From NCBI GenBank assembly GCA_033807775.1, contig CM066324.1, forward strand, positions 131,493,501-131,557,500: a stretch of DNA of 64,000 nucleotides, given 5' to 3'. The position numbers were made by a program, and so were the translations under genes. The first letter of the stretch is position 1. Each line of letters begins with the position of its first letter. Origin of the DNA: Saussurea involucrata. Its lineage: Eukaryota > Streptophyta > Magnoliopsida > Asterales > Asteraceae. Positions 45,020 through 55,478 of this stretch are shown here, piece by piece. The notes beneath the pieces were generated by a model. That model did no database searches. It saw only the letters and a program-made list of their open reading frames with translations, and was not told the origin of the DNA.

Positions 45020-45949
45020 TGGAAAATACGTCGGAAATCCGTCAGTATAGAAAAGTATATAAAGAAAAAATGTGCCCTAACTTAGATACGCGTTGTCCGA
45101 CCCTCCTCCCACCGTCTCTCCTTTCTCCCCGGCGCTATCCCCGATCCCCGGTGCTCCTCCAACCGAGGTAAACCTCTCTCCGGTGCTCCTCCCACTGTCT
45201 CTCCTCTCCGACGGCTCCTCCCTGAACGCTATCTCTCCGTTTGCATTGTGAGTATGTATATATATGTATGCAATGTGGGTATGTATATATGCATGTTTAC
45301 GTTTTTGTAGCATATAATATGAAGTCGTATGCTTGTAATTTGTATATATACAATGACCTACAAGTTAAACGTGTTATATTTATATGTTGCAATTGAAAAT
45401 ATGGACGCGTAGAAACGGGGTTTGATTAAAGGGACGCATGATTTTTAATAACCTCTACTTGTTCTTAGTTCATTTTGTTAGTTAGATTTCACAATTTTGG
45501 CTAAGGGGTTGTTTGGCAGTTACTGAATGGTTTAGTGCAGAATGATTAAATGGTCAGAATGATTAATAGGCTTTTATGATATAGTGCAAAATGAAATATG
45601 GTTGTTTGATAATTGTTTAGAATGAAATCAAGGTGCTGAATGGTTAAGGGAGGCCTAAGATGCTAAATCATTCAGACGGTTTTAGAACCATTAAGAGGCA
45701 TACATTTTTATTGCCAAACAAAATTTACCTCTTAGCGATTCAGATGTTGCCTCTTAATGGAACCATTAAGAGGTAAACAAACAACCTCTAAATCTTGTAG
45801 GAACCCTATGGTTGCGAACCAGTATTATCCATCTTTGATGTGTTTCCATGTGCTTTTTCCTGCTCTATTAGCATGAAATTTTTGGTTCAGTCGATAATGG
45901 TTTTTAGTAAATCTTGTTTAAACCAAATTATTTGTATGTAATTTGGCTA

Positions 45950-46410
45950 CGGTTTGACTTTCAAATATAAGCACAAACGCGAATCTAGGTCATAAATTAC
46001 CTACGGTTTGACTTATTAAACTATTTGTATGTATTTGTACGTTGGTTCGACAAATATAATTTGGATTCAAATAATTTGTAAATTATTAAATGTATTTGAA
46101 ACCAAATTATTAAAGTATTTGTATGTAATTTGGCTACGGTTTGACTTATTAAAACCAAATTATTTGTATGTATTTGTACACATTACCTACGGTTTGACTT
46201 TCAAATAGTCAAACCATTACACGTAGAGTTTTAAAGTCATCAAAAACTTCTCTAAACCTACGGTTTGAATTTTAAGTAGGCAAACCATTACATGTAGTGC
46301 TTTCAAGTCATTCAATAAACTTCTAACTTCATTGACACTTACGGTTTGAACTTCCAATAGTCAAACCATTACACCTAGGGTTTTAAAGTCATCCAAAACC
46401 TCTACACCAC
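45950..46410 (+). repeat. ACGGTTTGACT hairpin repeats in CACTA remnant 1
   Basis: ctacggtttgactttcaaat and related units recur about six times; from 46190 they form a tandem of roughly 70 bp with an inner hairpin (ggtttgact...agtcaaacc). Confidence 0.75.
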
Positions 46411-46462
46411 TTGTACTGATTATGTCGACTAACTACTTCTTTATTTGTTGTAGTTATTGAAT

Positions 46463-46735
46463 ATGTCGACAGATAGAGAACGGATGTATAAAAAAAATGA
46501 CTGTCGGGGGTTTCTTAGGGTCAATTATATTGTTGCAATGGACAGTATTTTGGACTATGACTATGCCTATGCCAATGAAGGAACAGTTGAAAAGAAACCT
46601 ACGCGTAATGGGATAGTGCTTCGTATCAGATGCCCTTGTGGGATGTGTGGAAACTTAAGCTATAAAGAAAGAGATGAGGTGAGGCTGCATTTGATGATTC
46701 AGGACTCAGGATCCCCGATATGCTATGTCTGGTGA
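46463..46735 (+). pseudogene. Transposase-associated domain (CACTA), isolated
   Basis: MSTDRERMYKKNDCRGFLRV opens the frame and IRCPCGMCGN..., EVRLHLM and ICYVW close it. This is the order of the transposase-associated Cys-rich domain at the N-terminus of plant En/Spm transposases (RCPC..C, H, W at fixed steps). The frame stops at TGA 46733-46735, after the Trp. The large DDE transposase domain that should follow is missing. Confidence 0.8.
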
Positions 46736-46877
46736 TTCAGGTGTGGGTACGAGTGGGAGCTCCCATCACGAAGAGGATGTATGTGTGCTTGTCAAATGTG
46801 TAATATAGTTGTTATACGTTTGTGAAATGTCGTCTAACATTGTTTTATGTGTGTTAAATATTAATGTTGAATTGCAG

Positions 46878-47069
46878 TGATATGCGCTAAAAGAGGAGGT
46901 ACGAAAAGAAAGAAAAACGAGACTCAAAATGGAGGAGGAAGCGAGACAAGACAAAGAAGCAAGGAAAACGTTGGAGGAGAAAGCGAAACTGTTTGAAGCT
47001 TTCAAGAGGCAGTATGGAACTCCCCCCCCCTCTTCCTCCCCAAGTTTAGTTTGTTTTGTATTGGAATAA
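46878..47069 (+). pseudogene. Coiled-coil C-terminus of a CACTA-borne protein
   Basis: After an attgcag acceptor the frame reads YALKEEVRKERKTRLKMEEE and further Glu/Lys heptads, then a Pro/Ser tail and a stop at 47067. Such tails are usual in TNPA-like CACTA proteins. The three bases after the acceptor would read TGA in this frame, so the join is damaged or uses another phase. Confidence 0.5.
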
Positions 47070-48431
47070 TATTGGATTTAGTTTACGGACGCTATTGGTT
47101 TTTGTACATGTTTTATGTATTTTTAATTAAAATACAAATTACCGACGAATAATTTGTCGGTATGTTTTAATAATTTAATTTAATTTTTAAAATAATTTAA
47201 ATTATATTTAATTAAAAGTACCGACGAATTATCCGTCGGTAAAGATGGTTATCGGTACACTACAAGAAAAATGGTAATTAGTGACAAAAAAAATTTGGTC
47301 ACTAAGGGTCAAAAATTGGTCACTAAGGTCATTTAGTGACCAAAATTTCGGTCGTCACTTTTCGCCACTAAAGGTCCGTCACTAATTTATAATAGTGACC
47401 AAATACAAAAATGGTCACTAATTAGTGACAAAATTAAAGTGGTCACTATGTTTGTGACGACTAAAATGGTCACTAAATTTCGTCACTAAGTTAATAAAAG
47501 TCGTCACTAATTGTCAAGATAACGGCTCCGTCAATGTCCGTTAACTTTCTTTAGTGACCAAATACAAAAATGGTCACTGATTAGTGACAAAATTAAAGTG
47601 GTCACTATGTTTGTGACGACTAAAATGGTCACTAAATTTCGTCACTAAGTTAATAAAATTCGTCACTAATTGTCAAGATAACGGCTCCGTCAATGTCCGT
47701 TAACTTTCTTTAGTGACCAAAAAATGTGGTCACTAATTATAAAAAATGAATAAAAAAAATTGTCATAAATTTGTACCGTAATTACTATTACAATATAACT
47801 AAAACCTGCTAATTTGAAAATATAGAAATCTAAAACTAATTTCATTTGCAAAAAGTATAATTCTTGATCCAAAAAAATATAAATGTTGATCCAAACAAAC
47901 ATGTCAAAGTTATATCAATTTATTATCACTAAATCACTTAATGACTAACGAAAATAAAACATGATATTCTTAGTTTTGAGATCCCGATATCTTTAATAAT
48001 TGTGTCGAAGTTCATTTTCTCATTCATTTGGTTCTGCTCCTCTTGAACTTTCATCTGCTCCTTTTTAAATTTTGCTTGCTCCTCTTGAAATTTCAATTGT
48101 TCTTCTTTCATTATCTGAACTTCTTCCTCTAAAGCCTTTGATTTGCTCTTTTTCAGTTCCAGTTCCAGCTCCATTCGTATATTTTATGTGGATAAAATAT
48201 GTTTTTTCGAAGCGGTCCGTCCCTTTATATGTCCCGAAATACGACGCAGTTTTTTCAAACAGATTTCTGCCGGTGAACAAGAAGAAGCAGCTTCCTCATT
48301 GAGTAATTCATTCTGCATAAATATTTATGAATTGCATTAACACAAACGAATATCGTAGGCAAATAAAGTTTGTTATGAATTATGATCAATTCAGTGATAT
48401 GATCTGCTTTTGCATCGAGGGTACCATCAAT

Positions 48432-48433
<2 letters not shown>

Positions 48434-48463
<30 letters not shown>
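48434..48463. repeat. TA microsatellite
   Basis: A TA run inside the CACTA gene intron; another lies at 49719-49752. No foldback element is attached to either. Confidence 0.9.
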
Positions 48464-48465
<2 letters not shown>

Positions 48466-48537
48466 CCTTTGGTGAATCAAACATATTTGAGTGCCCTTTT
48501 GTAGGATGGAAGATACAGCTGCAGTCTCTACTTTTAA

Positions 48538-48765
48538 CAGCTCCTAAAAAACCCTTAACAGCCCCTTAAAACCCCTTAATAACCTCTTAACATCCCCTTA
48601 ATACCCCTTACAGCCCCTTAAAAGCCTCTCAACAGTTCCTAAAAAACCCTTAACAGTCCCTTAAAAGCCTCTTAACAGCCCCTTAAAGGTCGTTAAAAAC
48701 CCTTAACAGCCCCTTTAAACCCCTTAATAACCTCTTAACAGCCCCTTAAAACCCGTTAAAACCAA
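48538..48765. repeat. CCCCTTAA-type minisatellite
   Basis: Irregular units such as aacagccccttaaaacc and cccttaataacctcttaac repeat about 15 times. They look telomere-like at first sight but do not contain the plant telomere unit CCCTAAA in tandem. Confidence 0.85.
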
Positions 48766-49716
48766 ACTAAGTTCAAATTAGTTATTCTTATATAACATTA
48801 GGTAAATCCTAGTCCAAATAGCCTTCTATATAACATAAATGCAAAGTAAATAGTAGTGAAAAATACCCAAATTTCATCGGCCTTCTCATCGACCATCTTA
48901 TTCTTCTTTGTTGAAAAATGGCCAATCTTGTATTGTTCAATTGCTTATATTTGTTCTCCTTCTCTGTTTCAAATAAAAATCAAAATACAACTAAGATAAA
49001 TATGCGGAAAAAATGAAAGATTTATTTTCTAAAAAGCTACTTACCTTGTCAACTATCCTTGCAATAGAAACTGTGCCAACAGCGGGTGAAACTTCATTCA
49101 TTGATCGGTTTTTCTTATTTTTAGCACTTCGTTTCTACAAAGTTAAACAATCGGAAATAATTCATAATTTGTAAATGTTTCTTATCAACAAATATTACAA
49201 AGCTAGAAAAACAAGTGCAAAGTAAAAACCTGAAACTCCTCGCTTGAAAACTTCTCACATAGTTTTACCCAATCAGTGTTGGTTATACCATTTGGGGGAT
49301 GTCTGATTGCATCCTCTTTGGTAGCAAACTTTTTGTAATTAACATGCAATCTACATAGTCTATTCCTATATGTTGGTTGGCCAACTGTGTATTTATAGCA
49401 CGGACCATCAACCGACAACTTGGATCGTAATTCGAATTTTCCTGTAATTCATTTACCCAACAAACAGCTTAATTCTTTGATCCACATATTTTAAAGATTC
49501 ATGTAAATTATAACATATAGGAGAAGAGTGTGTAAATTAGTGTCTTATGCAATCAAATAGATCCTTAACTGAAAAATCAATTAAATTATAACAATCGAAT
49601 TTTCCTCCTTGGATGCTCGATAGAGCAAAAAATATGTGAGTATGTCTACTGTAAAGCTTGTACAAGTAAAATAAGTGAAGCAGGTCATACTTTGTTCTAT
49701 CAATTATGTTGCAATG

Positions 49717-49754
<38 letters not shown>

Positions 49755-50860
49755 AGAAGTGCTTGACTGCTTGGTGCAGGATCTCTGCCTTAATATCATC
49801 ATATATAATTAAAAGAAAGGTCTTATTTTTGGCATGCTATGTTCCAAAGGTTGAACTATTTGAGCAACTTTTCGTTGAGGCAGATATACTTCATGTTGCA
49901 GACTATAATTAACTCAATATCTCCATCTATTGAACATTACTTTATCTAGCTTTCTTAAAGGATAATGTACAATAAGACTATAATTTACCTACTTAATGAC
50001 CAGCACCAGCAAGGAACAAGTATTCAATACCCAGTAAGTAACACAAAGAGCATAAAAATCAGATGCAGCTTTAGTCTATTTCAATAAAAGAAGAAAAAGG
50101 TGTGTTGAATTATGAAATCATACCAACATCTTAGAAGAAGACACATTAATTATCATATAAACAGATTTTGTTATCATGTGTTAATTGATTACTCTAAATC
50201 ACTCTTCGAATTGAATTTAAATTTCAAGTTAAATAGGAATGAATACCAAATATGACACCAACAATTAAGTGTTGCATATACAAATGAAACCTGTTGTATA
50301 TATGATAGAAAAAATTTACTTACCATGAAGATCTGCACAAGGTAGCTTAATCGGTAGGTGCTGCTGGATAGTTGAAGCTAAATCGGTGCTCATCTCTCGA
50401 TCGTACTACTTCTTGGACTGCACATTGTACATCATTGTTATTATTTAAATCGGAATCAACATTGCACTAACGAAATATATGATCCAGATTAAGAGTAAGA
50501 CACTAATTTAGCAGATAAATTAGCAGGAAATAGATACACAATATTCTAACAGAGTGTCGTGTGGTTTTACCGCGAAACTGAATGAAACTGGACAATCGTG
50601 AGACCTAAAAACTAGAAAAATGGAGTTCTAAGACAACACCACCATCTGTAATTCACAAATTAATTGACGGGTTACAAGTAGCAGAGATATAAAAAGTTTA
50701 ATCCATCACCTGAGTTTGTGATTCACTGATTCTGAATGAATAAACCAGATCGATCTCAAACCATCTCAAATCCGTTGAATAGTATTATACCTGATTTTCC
50801 TCTGAACAGAGACCGAGAGAGAGAGAGAGAGAGAGAGCTCGACAGAGAGATATCGACAAT

Positions 50861-52562
50861 TTACGAGATTTGAAGAAACTGGATTTAAATTCTTGTCGAC
50901 AGGAATCAAACAAGAATTTGAAATTGAAATTATATAAAATATGGACCCAGGGGAGTCTAACCATTTTTGGGTTAATCTGGGCCGTTTAAACTCATCCATC
51001 CTTTAATCTCCACCGTTTAAATTCATTAAGCCACTTCGTTCAGCCATCTTAATCGTCCCTTATCAACATCGCCTCCTCTCCTACAATTTAGCCTGTATCT
51101 TCATCCCTGATTTATCTCACACATCTAAAACCTCCCATGTTCAATTAACCTCCACATGTTCAATTAACCTCCACGTTTCTCTGCAGTTTCTCTCTTCAAC
51201 TCCCTCTATAAATAGATAAGAGTTTCAAACTCAGACAATGATCTCTACATCCTTTTCAGTTTTCACCATGATCGGCCCAAATCATTAGTTAATTTCCAAA
51301 CTAATGAGGCGATGACGTCTTGCAGCGTTCAAGAAATTTTGCTTCTGATTCTACACAATCGAGCAAGCAGAACCCATCTCCATCTCTAATAAAGCTACAA
51401 ATCGATATTTCATCAGGTTCGATTTCAGTGTTCTTTGATTTCAAGTTCCATCTTCTAACAGGTTCGATTTTCAGGTTTGATTTCATTATTCGTTTTCGAT
51501 CTTCTGGTTTATTTTCATCCTCGATTTCAGGTTACATTTCTCCTCAGTTATTGATTTCTCATCAGTAATTATATAAATTAAATTTTGTTTCCATCTTGAT
51601 TCCAAAATCCCTGCTATGAGATACTTAATGCCCCTACACTGCAACGTGTTTTCTGAACTTATCTCTACATGACATGATTTAGGGCAAGGTTTGATAACTA
51701 ACTAACTCTTATCTATTTGGTGTGCAGAAGAGAGTCATCTGAAGCACATACAGAAATCATCAGGTGTCAATCACTTGTCACTGAATGACGGTTCTGCAAT
51801 TGATTTGTGAGCTAAGGCTACGTAATATCACCACATTACGAATCAAATCCTTCAGGTGTCACCTCAAAGGAAAATCAAGTTGCATTAGATTTTGGCGGAA
51901 TTGCTGTCAGAGAACTACAGTTGAGTATCCTCACAATTCTTATATACATTCTGGTTTCTTCCAAAATCAAAACATAATTGAGAAATAACTTTACAATTTG
52001 ATTAGCCTATCTTTGTTGATTGACAGAGTATAGAGAATTCTGATGATCTTATTAATCAGGATAGTATACTTTACATATGTCTTTATGTCTTTTGGGTCTT
52101 TTCCATGTTTATGTTTTTGGGTCGAAAAAAGTTCCATTTCGCGATTGTATGAGAGTTTAACAAAGGTGCCAGATACACAGGTTGCAGTTAGGGGTTTCAG
52201 ATTATTAGTTGCTCAAGTCTCTTCATGCCCCCACAGAGCTTCATTTTGAATCTTGGATAAAAAACTAATACTGTGCAGGTACAAAATTGACAAGGATCAT
52301 GATGGCAAAATGCAGTTCATGTTTGGAATAAGAAACTGGATGCATAATAGTCCTGGAGCATCACTGTTTCTTTGTTCCTGATTAAAATCTACAGATTCTA
52401 TAATGGACAAAATAAAGAATTTGGGTTTAAATGGGACAAAATGATTTGGAGATGAACTAAGACATGTGTGTTTCAATGTGTGTGTGTGTGGTGGTTCTAA
52501 GTAGATGGACTCTGTAGATAAATGTGTTCCTAAAGTTCGAATTACGTTATTGTAATGGTAGT
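50861..52562. other. Gene-like but unassigned region
   Basis: A GA run sits at 50814-50837. A TATA-like ctctataaatagataag lies at 51207, followed by leader-like sequence and repeated gtttgattttcagg words (51415-51540). No frame above 82 codons. A short acaaaattgacaaggatcat stretch at 52280 encodes YKIDKDHDGKMQF, which resembles an EF-hand loop, but nothing around it supports a protein. It could be a non-coding transcript or captured exons. Confidence 0.35.
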
Positions 52563-52612
52563 GCTTGAGGAACGTAATCTTTTTTTTTTTGAAAGGCTTG
52601 AGGAACATAATC
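52563..52612 (-). mobile_element. Minimal retrotransposed insert with 17-bp duplication
   Basis: A 17-bp repeat, gcttgaggaacgtaatc at 52563-52579 and gcttgaggaacataatc at 52596-52612, flanks only 16 bp: eleven T and gaaag. On the minus strand this is CTTTC plus poly(A). The form is target-primed reverse transcription stopped after a few bases of a LINE or SINE 3' end. Confidence 0.8.
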
Positions 52613-53685
52613 TACTCATATACAAATAGGAAAAGGGCTAACTAAGAAACCCACTAGCATCCATAGAATCTTTTGATGCTTGAATTTTGTTAGAATTATT
52701 TGAGGATCAATTTGAAGCTCTATCATGTCTCCCTTGGGCATTAATGTTCACTATTGACTCTATAGACACTGTTTACAGTTTTTGTGATTTTGTTTCAGGT
52801 GTTGAACTGATATCTTACTGCACAAGATGGATTTCTCCTATGTGTTAAAGTTCTCTATGATGTCTTCTAACATAATTTTCTTATGTACTACTAAATTACT
52901 GTTTATATCTTCAAATTTGAGAAATTCTAATTTTATTTGGGTTAATCTCCGTCTTGCTTATTAGGACCATGTACGTATTCAGACATTTTAAAGGTGACGA
53001 GCAGCAGTATTGATTGACAGTTGTATTGGAGAGAAAGGATACGACCGTAAGTGGTTCAATTAGGTGTGCGATGGGTTGTGAGTGAAGAGAAACATCAACA
53101 GTTTTGGGCACACCGATTGTGGAGGTATTGTACTGAGGTAATTAAAATTATTGTTGTAATTTTAATGTTTTTGTTATGAGCCTTTTATTGCTCTTAAAAC
53201 ACTAAGAATGCTGCAACATCCTGTGATAGATTTGTAATTGTTTGTTGTGAAGGAAGTCCTTTCTCTGCGGTGGACATCACCATTCTTGAAGGCATGCCTA
53301 CGTATACATTACATACATAGTGCATTAGCATTAATTAATTTACCAACATCATAACTAGAACTATCAAGGAAAAGGAAATACCTGTCATTAAGCTCATCAC
53401 ATAAGGAAGGCCAGCTAGAGTGGAATCGGTGGCTCGTAGATCCCACGGGGACACCGTAAAACCAAATAAATCTGGACCGAATCAGGCGCTGGGCTGCGTG
53501 TTCTGTACTGAAGATGCAGACCCACAAGCGGCTGCCTCGGTCAAGCAAGATCGGTAACTTAGAGACAGGTCGATAGTGGCAGAAATATGATCGCATCAGC
53601 TACTTTGATCAGTAAAGAAGAAGTGGAGGGCAAGAAGAAAGAAGGACAAACAGAGGGACAAAGGGGTTGGCATAAGCTTCTGTTT
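52613..53685. other. Unassigned spacer
   Basis: Open frames up to 95 codons on the minus strand (53309-53596) show no recognisable motif. No repeat border was seen. Confidence 0.4.
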
Positions 53686-53968
53686 ATGTGCAGTAAGCTG
53701 CCCGAATAAGCACTGCAGCAGGATCTGTTCTACCTGCTGCAGCAGGTATGTGCTGTGTGCAGAAAGCCCTATGAAGGGCGGTACGGATGTGGGTCGGTGT
53801 TTTGGTAGCTGCGGCGGTTTGTCTCTCGCAAACGCACTGGAAAGCTTCTTAATGGTCGTAACTGGTTTGGTTAATGTTCTGTTTGACGTGGTTTAATTGT
53901 TCGTTTGTATTAACTCTCTTTTGGTTTGGTGGTAATAATAGTGGTTGGTTGCCTTTCAAAAAAAATGA
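53686..53968 (+). mobile_element. Probable LINE 3' end
   Basis: A T/G-rich non-coding stretch (gtttggttaatgttctgttt, ggtggtaataatagtggttg) runs to ttgcctttcaaaaaaaa, the tail form of plant L1-type elements; the same ctttc-A(n) tail ends the micro-insert at 52580. The start is uncertain and no coding part is present. Confidence 0.5.
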
Positions 53969-54416
53969 TACCATTTTGGTGGACTAAAATGTTTACCGGT
54001 AAGCGCGTACCTAGGTAAGCATTTGATAAACGGCCCCTAAGAAGCTTGTGAATTAAGGAATTCAGTTTTATGTATGTTACGTTGGTAGAAGGCGCATCTC
54101 ATCAGGACTATTTTGGTTTTTTGCAGATGAAGTTATGTGTTTCTGGAGCTTAAACGAATCTTATGCATGCGATACAACATATGTTTTTTTTCTTTTGTGG
54201 ATAAACCATTGTGCCCAAATGATCTTGGTTGGTCATTCTTCTTCCAGATTAAAGAGTTGTGTTACAATCCACTTTACAAAGATGTTGTCCTGTATTTGAT
54301 ATTTCTCATCCTTTTTACAGAATTTTGTTGTTTCAGTTCTTGTGGCAGTGGAAGTGATATGTTATACTTTATGCTTATAATTACTGTTTAGGAGCATCAT
54401 TTTTGTTTTACATTAC
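53969..54416. other. Spacer left of the long Copia element
   Basis: Only an 84-codon hydrophobic plus-strand frame (54137-54391) without family motifs. ATTAC at 54412-54416 would be the Copia target duplication. Confidence 0.45.
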
Positions 54417-54658
54417 TGTTAGTGCTTAAAATGTAATTGTACCATGTAGAAGGACCTTTTGTGTAAATAGGGTATTCTATACCCTAAGTATATAATGTTT
54501 GTTTATTTCCTCTTTAGGGTAAGAGGTCATCCATCACACATAGTAGCCACACACACTTAGGGTTCTTCATTGTAATTGTGTGCTACATTGAGATTATTGA
54601 ATATAGAGATGACTTCCATTGATGTTAATATGGATTGATTACTTGTTCTGGGATCACA
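54417..54658 (+). mobile_element. 5' LTR of the long Copia element, 242 bp
   Basis: Starts TGTTAGTGC, ends GGGATCACA, and is followed after AT by the PBS. It contains ttgtgtaaatagggtattct as a TATA-less promoter region. It is much shorter than the LTR at 698, so the two Copia elements are of different families. Confidence 0.85.
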
Positions 54659-54660
54659 AT

Positions 54661-54672
54661 TGGTATCAGAGC
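54661..54672 (+). other. Copia primer-binding site
   Basis: TGGTATCAGAGC is a perfect match to the initiator tRNA-Met PBS and lies two bases after the LTR. Confidence 0.97.
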
Positions 54673-55059
54673 TTGTAAATCTGTGATTTGGTTAGGATTG
54701 AGAGAAATATTTCCATTTTTGAGTGTTCTTCATTTTTCTTCAATTTTTGATTGATTTTAGCCATTAGAGTTCTTCTAATGGATTGGAATTGATCAAGGGT
54801 TGTTTCTAGGATAATCCTGTGTGTTTTATTCCGCAAAAACGCAAGGATCGAAGCTCAGATTGGATTGTTTTCTTCATTTTCGCACTTTTATCTTACTGCA
54901 CTCTGTTTTGGATCGAAAATCACTGTTCTAGTGGTTTTTGGACAAAACTTGAAGTAGTAAACCTGTCCAGAATCGTATTTCGACCTTACCTACCAATTTT
55001 CAGATCATTTGGATCATTATTGAAGAATCAACTCCCGATCTTTTGAATCTTCATCGAAA

Positions 55060-55400
55060 TCGCAATCAGGATCTTCATCGAAATCGCAATCAGGATCTTC
55101 ATCGAAATCGCAATCGTCTGATATTCATCGAAATCGCAGTGAGCTTTGAGTGAACAGTACTAAGTCGCAGTGACCTATTGCGACTTCATTCCCGAATCGC
55201 AGTCCATTAACCCGTGAACAGTACCAAATCGCAATCCTCCATTGCGACTTCAAGTGTTGCGATTCCAATTATTGCGACTTCATCTATTGCGATTCCAACT
55301 GTTGCGACTTCATCTGTTGCGATTCCAACTGTTGCGACTTCAAGCATTGCGACTTCATTGCATTGCGACTTCATACCCATTGCGACTTTAAGTGCATTGA
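55060..55400 (+). repeat. Leader repeats: ATTGCGACTT and TCATCGAAATCGCAATC arrays
   Basis: Three copies of atcttcatcgaaatcgcaat (55060-55120) are followed by about ten attgcgactt words up to 55390. Inverted pairs such as tcgcaat...attgcga can form hairpins between the PBS and gag. The 111-codon frame at 55214 that reads IATSSVAIPTVATSS-type repeats is a by-product. Confidence 0.85.
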
Positions 55401-55478
55401 GACTTGAACTTGAAAATTTAAAAGTTACTCCTAATCAGATTAATCAGATTTTTAACGATCAACAACAAGTAATCCAAA

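Larger units (their letters stand above)
45020..47257 (+). mobile_element. CACTA element remnant 1
   Basis: Held together by ccgacg/cgtcgg subterminal words at both sides (45030-45050 and 47145-47250), a transposase-associated domain at 46463 and a coiled-coil tail at 46878. Neither CACTA terminus is preserved: the right end was apparently lost where remnant 2 starts at 47258. 45080-45240 is a pyrimidine-rich leader-like stretch. Confidence 0.6.
47938..50393 (-). pseudogene. TNPA-like plant transposase (Transposase_24 / Ptta type), decayed
   Basis: Exon 1 (50393-50324) starts MSTDLASTIQQHLPIKLPCA. Exon 2 (49441-49230) joins in phase 1 and reads GKFELRSKLSVDGPCYKYTV to DWVKLCEKFSSEEFQ. Exon 3 (49134-49045) gives KRSAKNKKNRSMNEV...IVDK. 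All three have GT-AG borders and one frame. Further parts are recognisable but broken: IGHFSTKKNKMVDEKADEIW (about 48880-48940, after a stop codon), and SSCSPAEICLKKLRRISG followed by a stop and a Glu/Lys coiled coil ending at 47938. The order of basic W..N..R, NKKNR, HFSTKK and PAEI motifs is that of the DNA-binding protein of CACTA elements. Confidence 0.78.
47255..50860 (-). mobile_element. CACTA element 2, 3' end at 47258
   Basis: The plus strand starts CACTACAAGAAAAATGG at 47258, a standard CACTA terminus, after GTA. From 47270 to 47735 it holds subterminal gtcactaa/ttagtgac words, including a 159-bp segment present about twice (steps at 47393, 47552 and 47711). A TNPA-like gene on the minus strand follows. 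The other terminus was not found, so the right limit is approximate. Confidence 0.75.

Noticed and set aside
48538..48765. Interstitial telomere repeat
   Set aside because: The unit is CCCCTTAA-based and irregular; the plant telomere unit CCCTAAA does not occur in tandem.
52270..52330. EF-hand calcium-binding fragment
   Set aside because: Only 13 residues fit the loop and no helices or second hand are nearby; chance cannot be excluded.
54137..54391. 84-residue hydrophobic frame, possible membrane protein
   Set aside because: T-rich DNA gives Phe/Leu-rich frames by chance; no conserved motif, leader or promoter was found.
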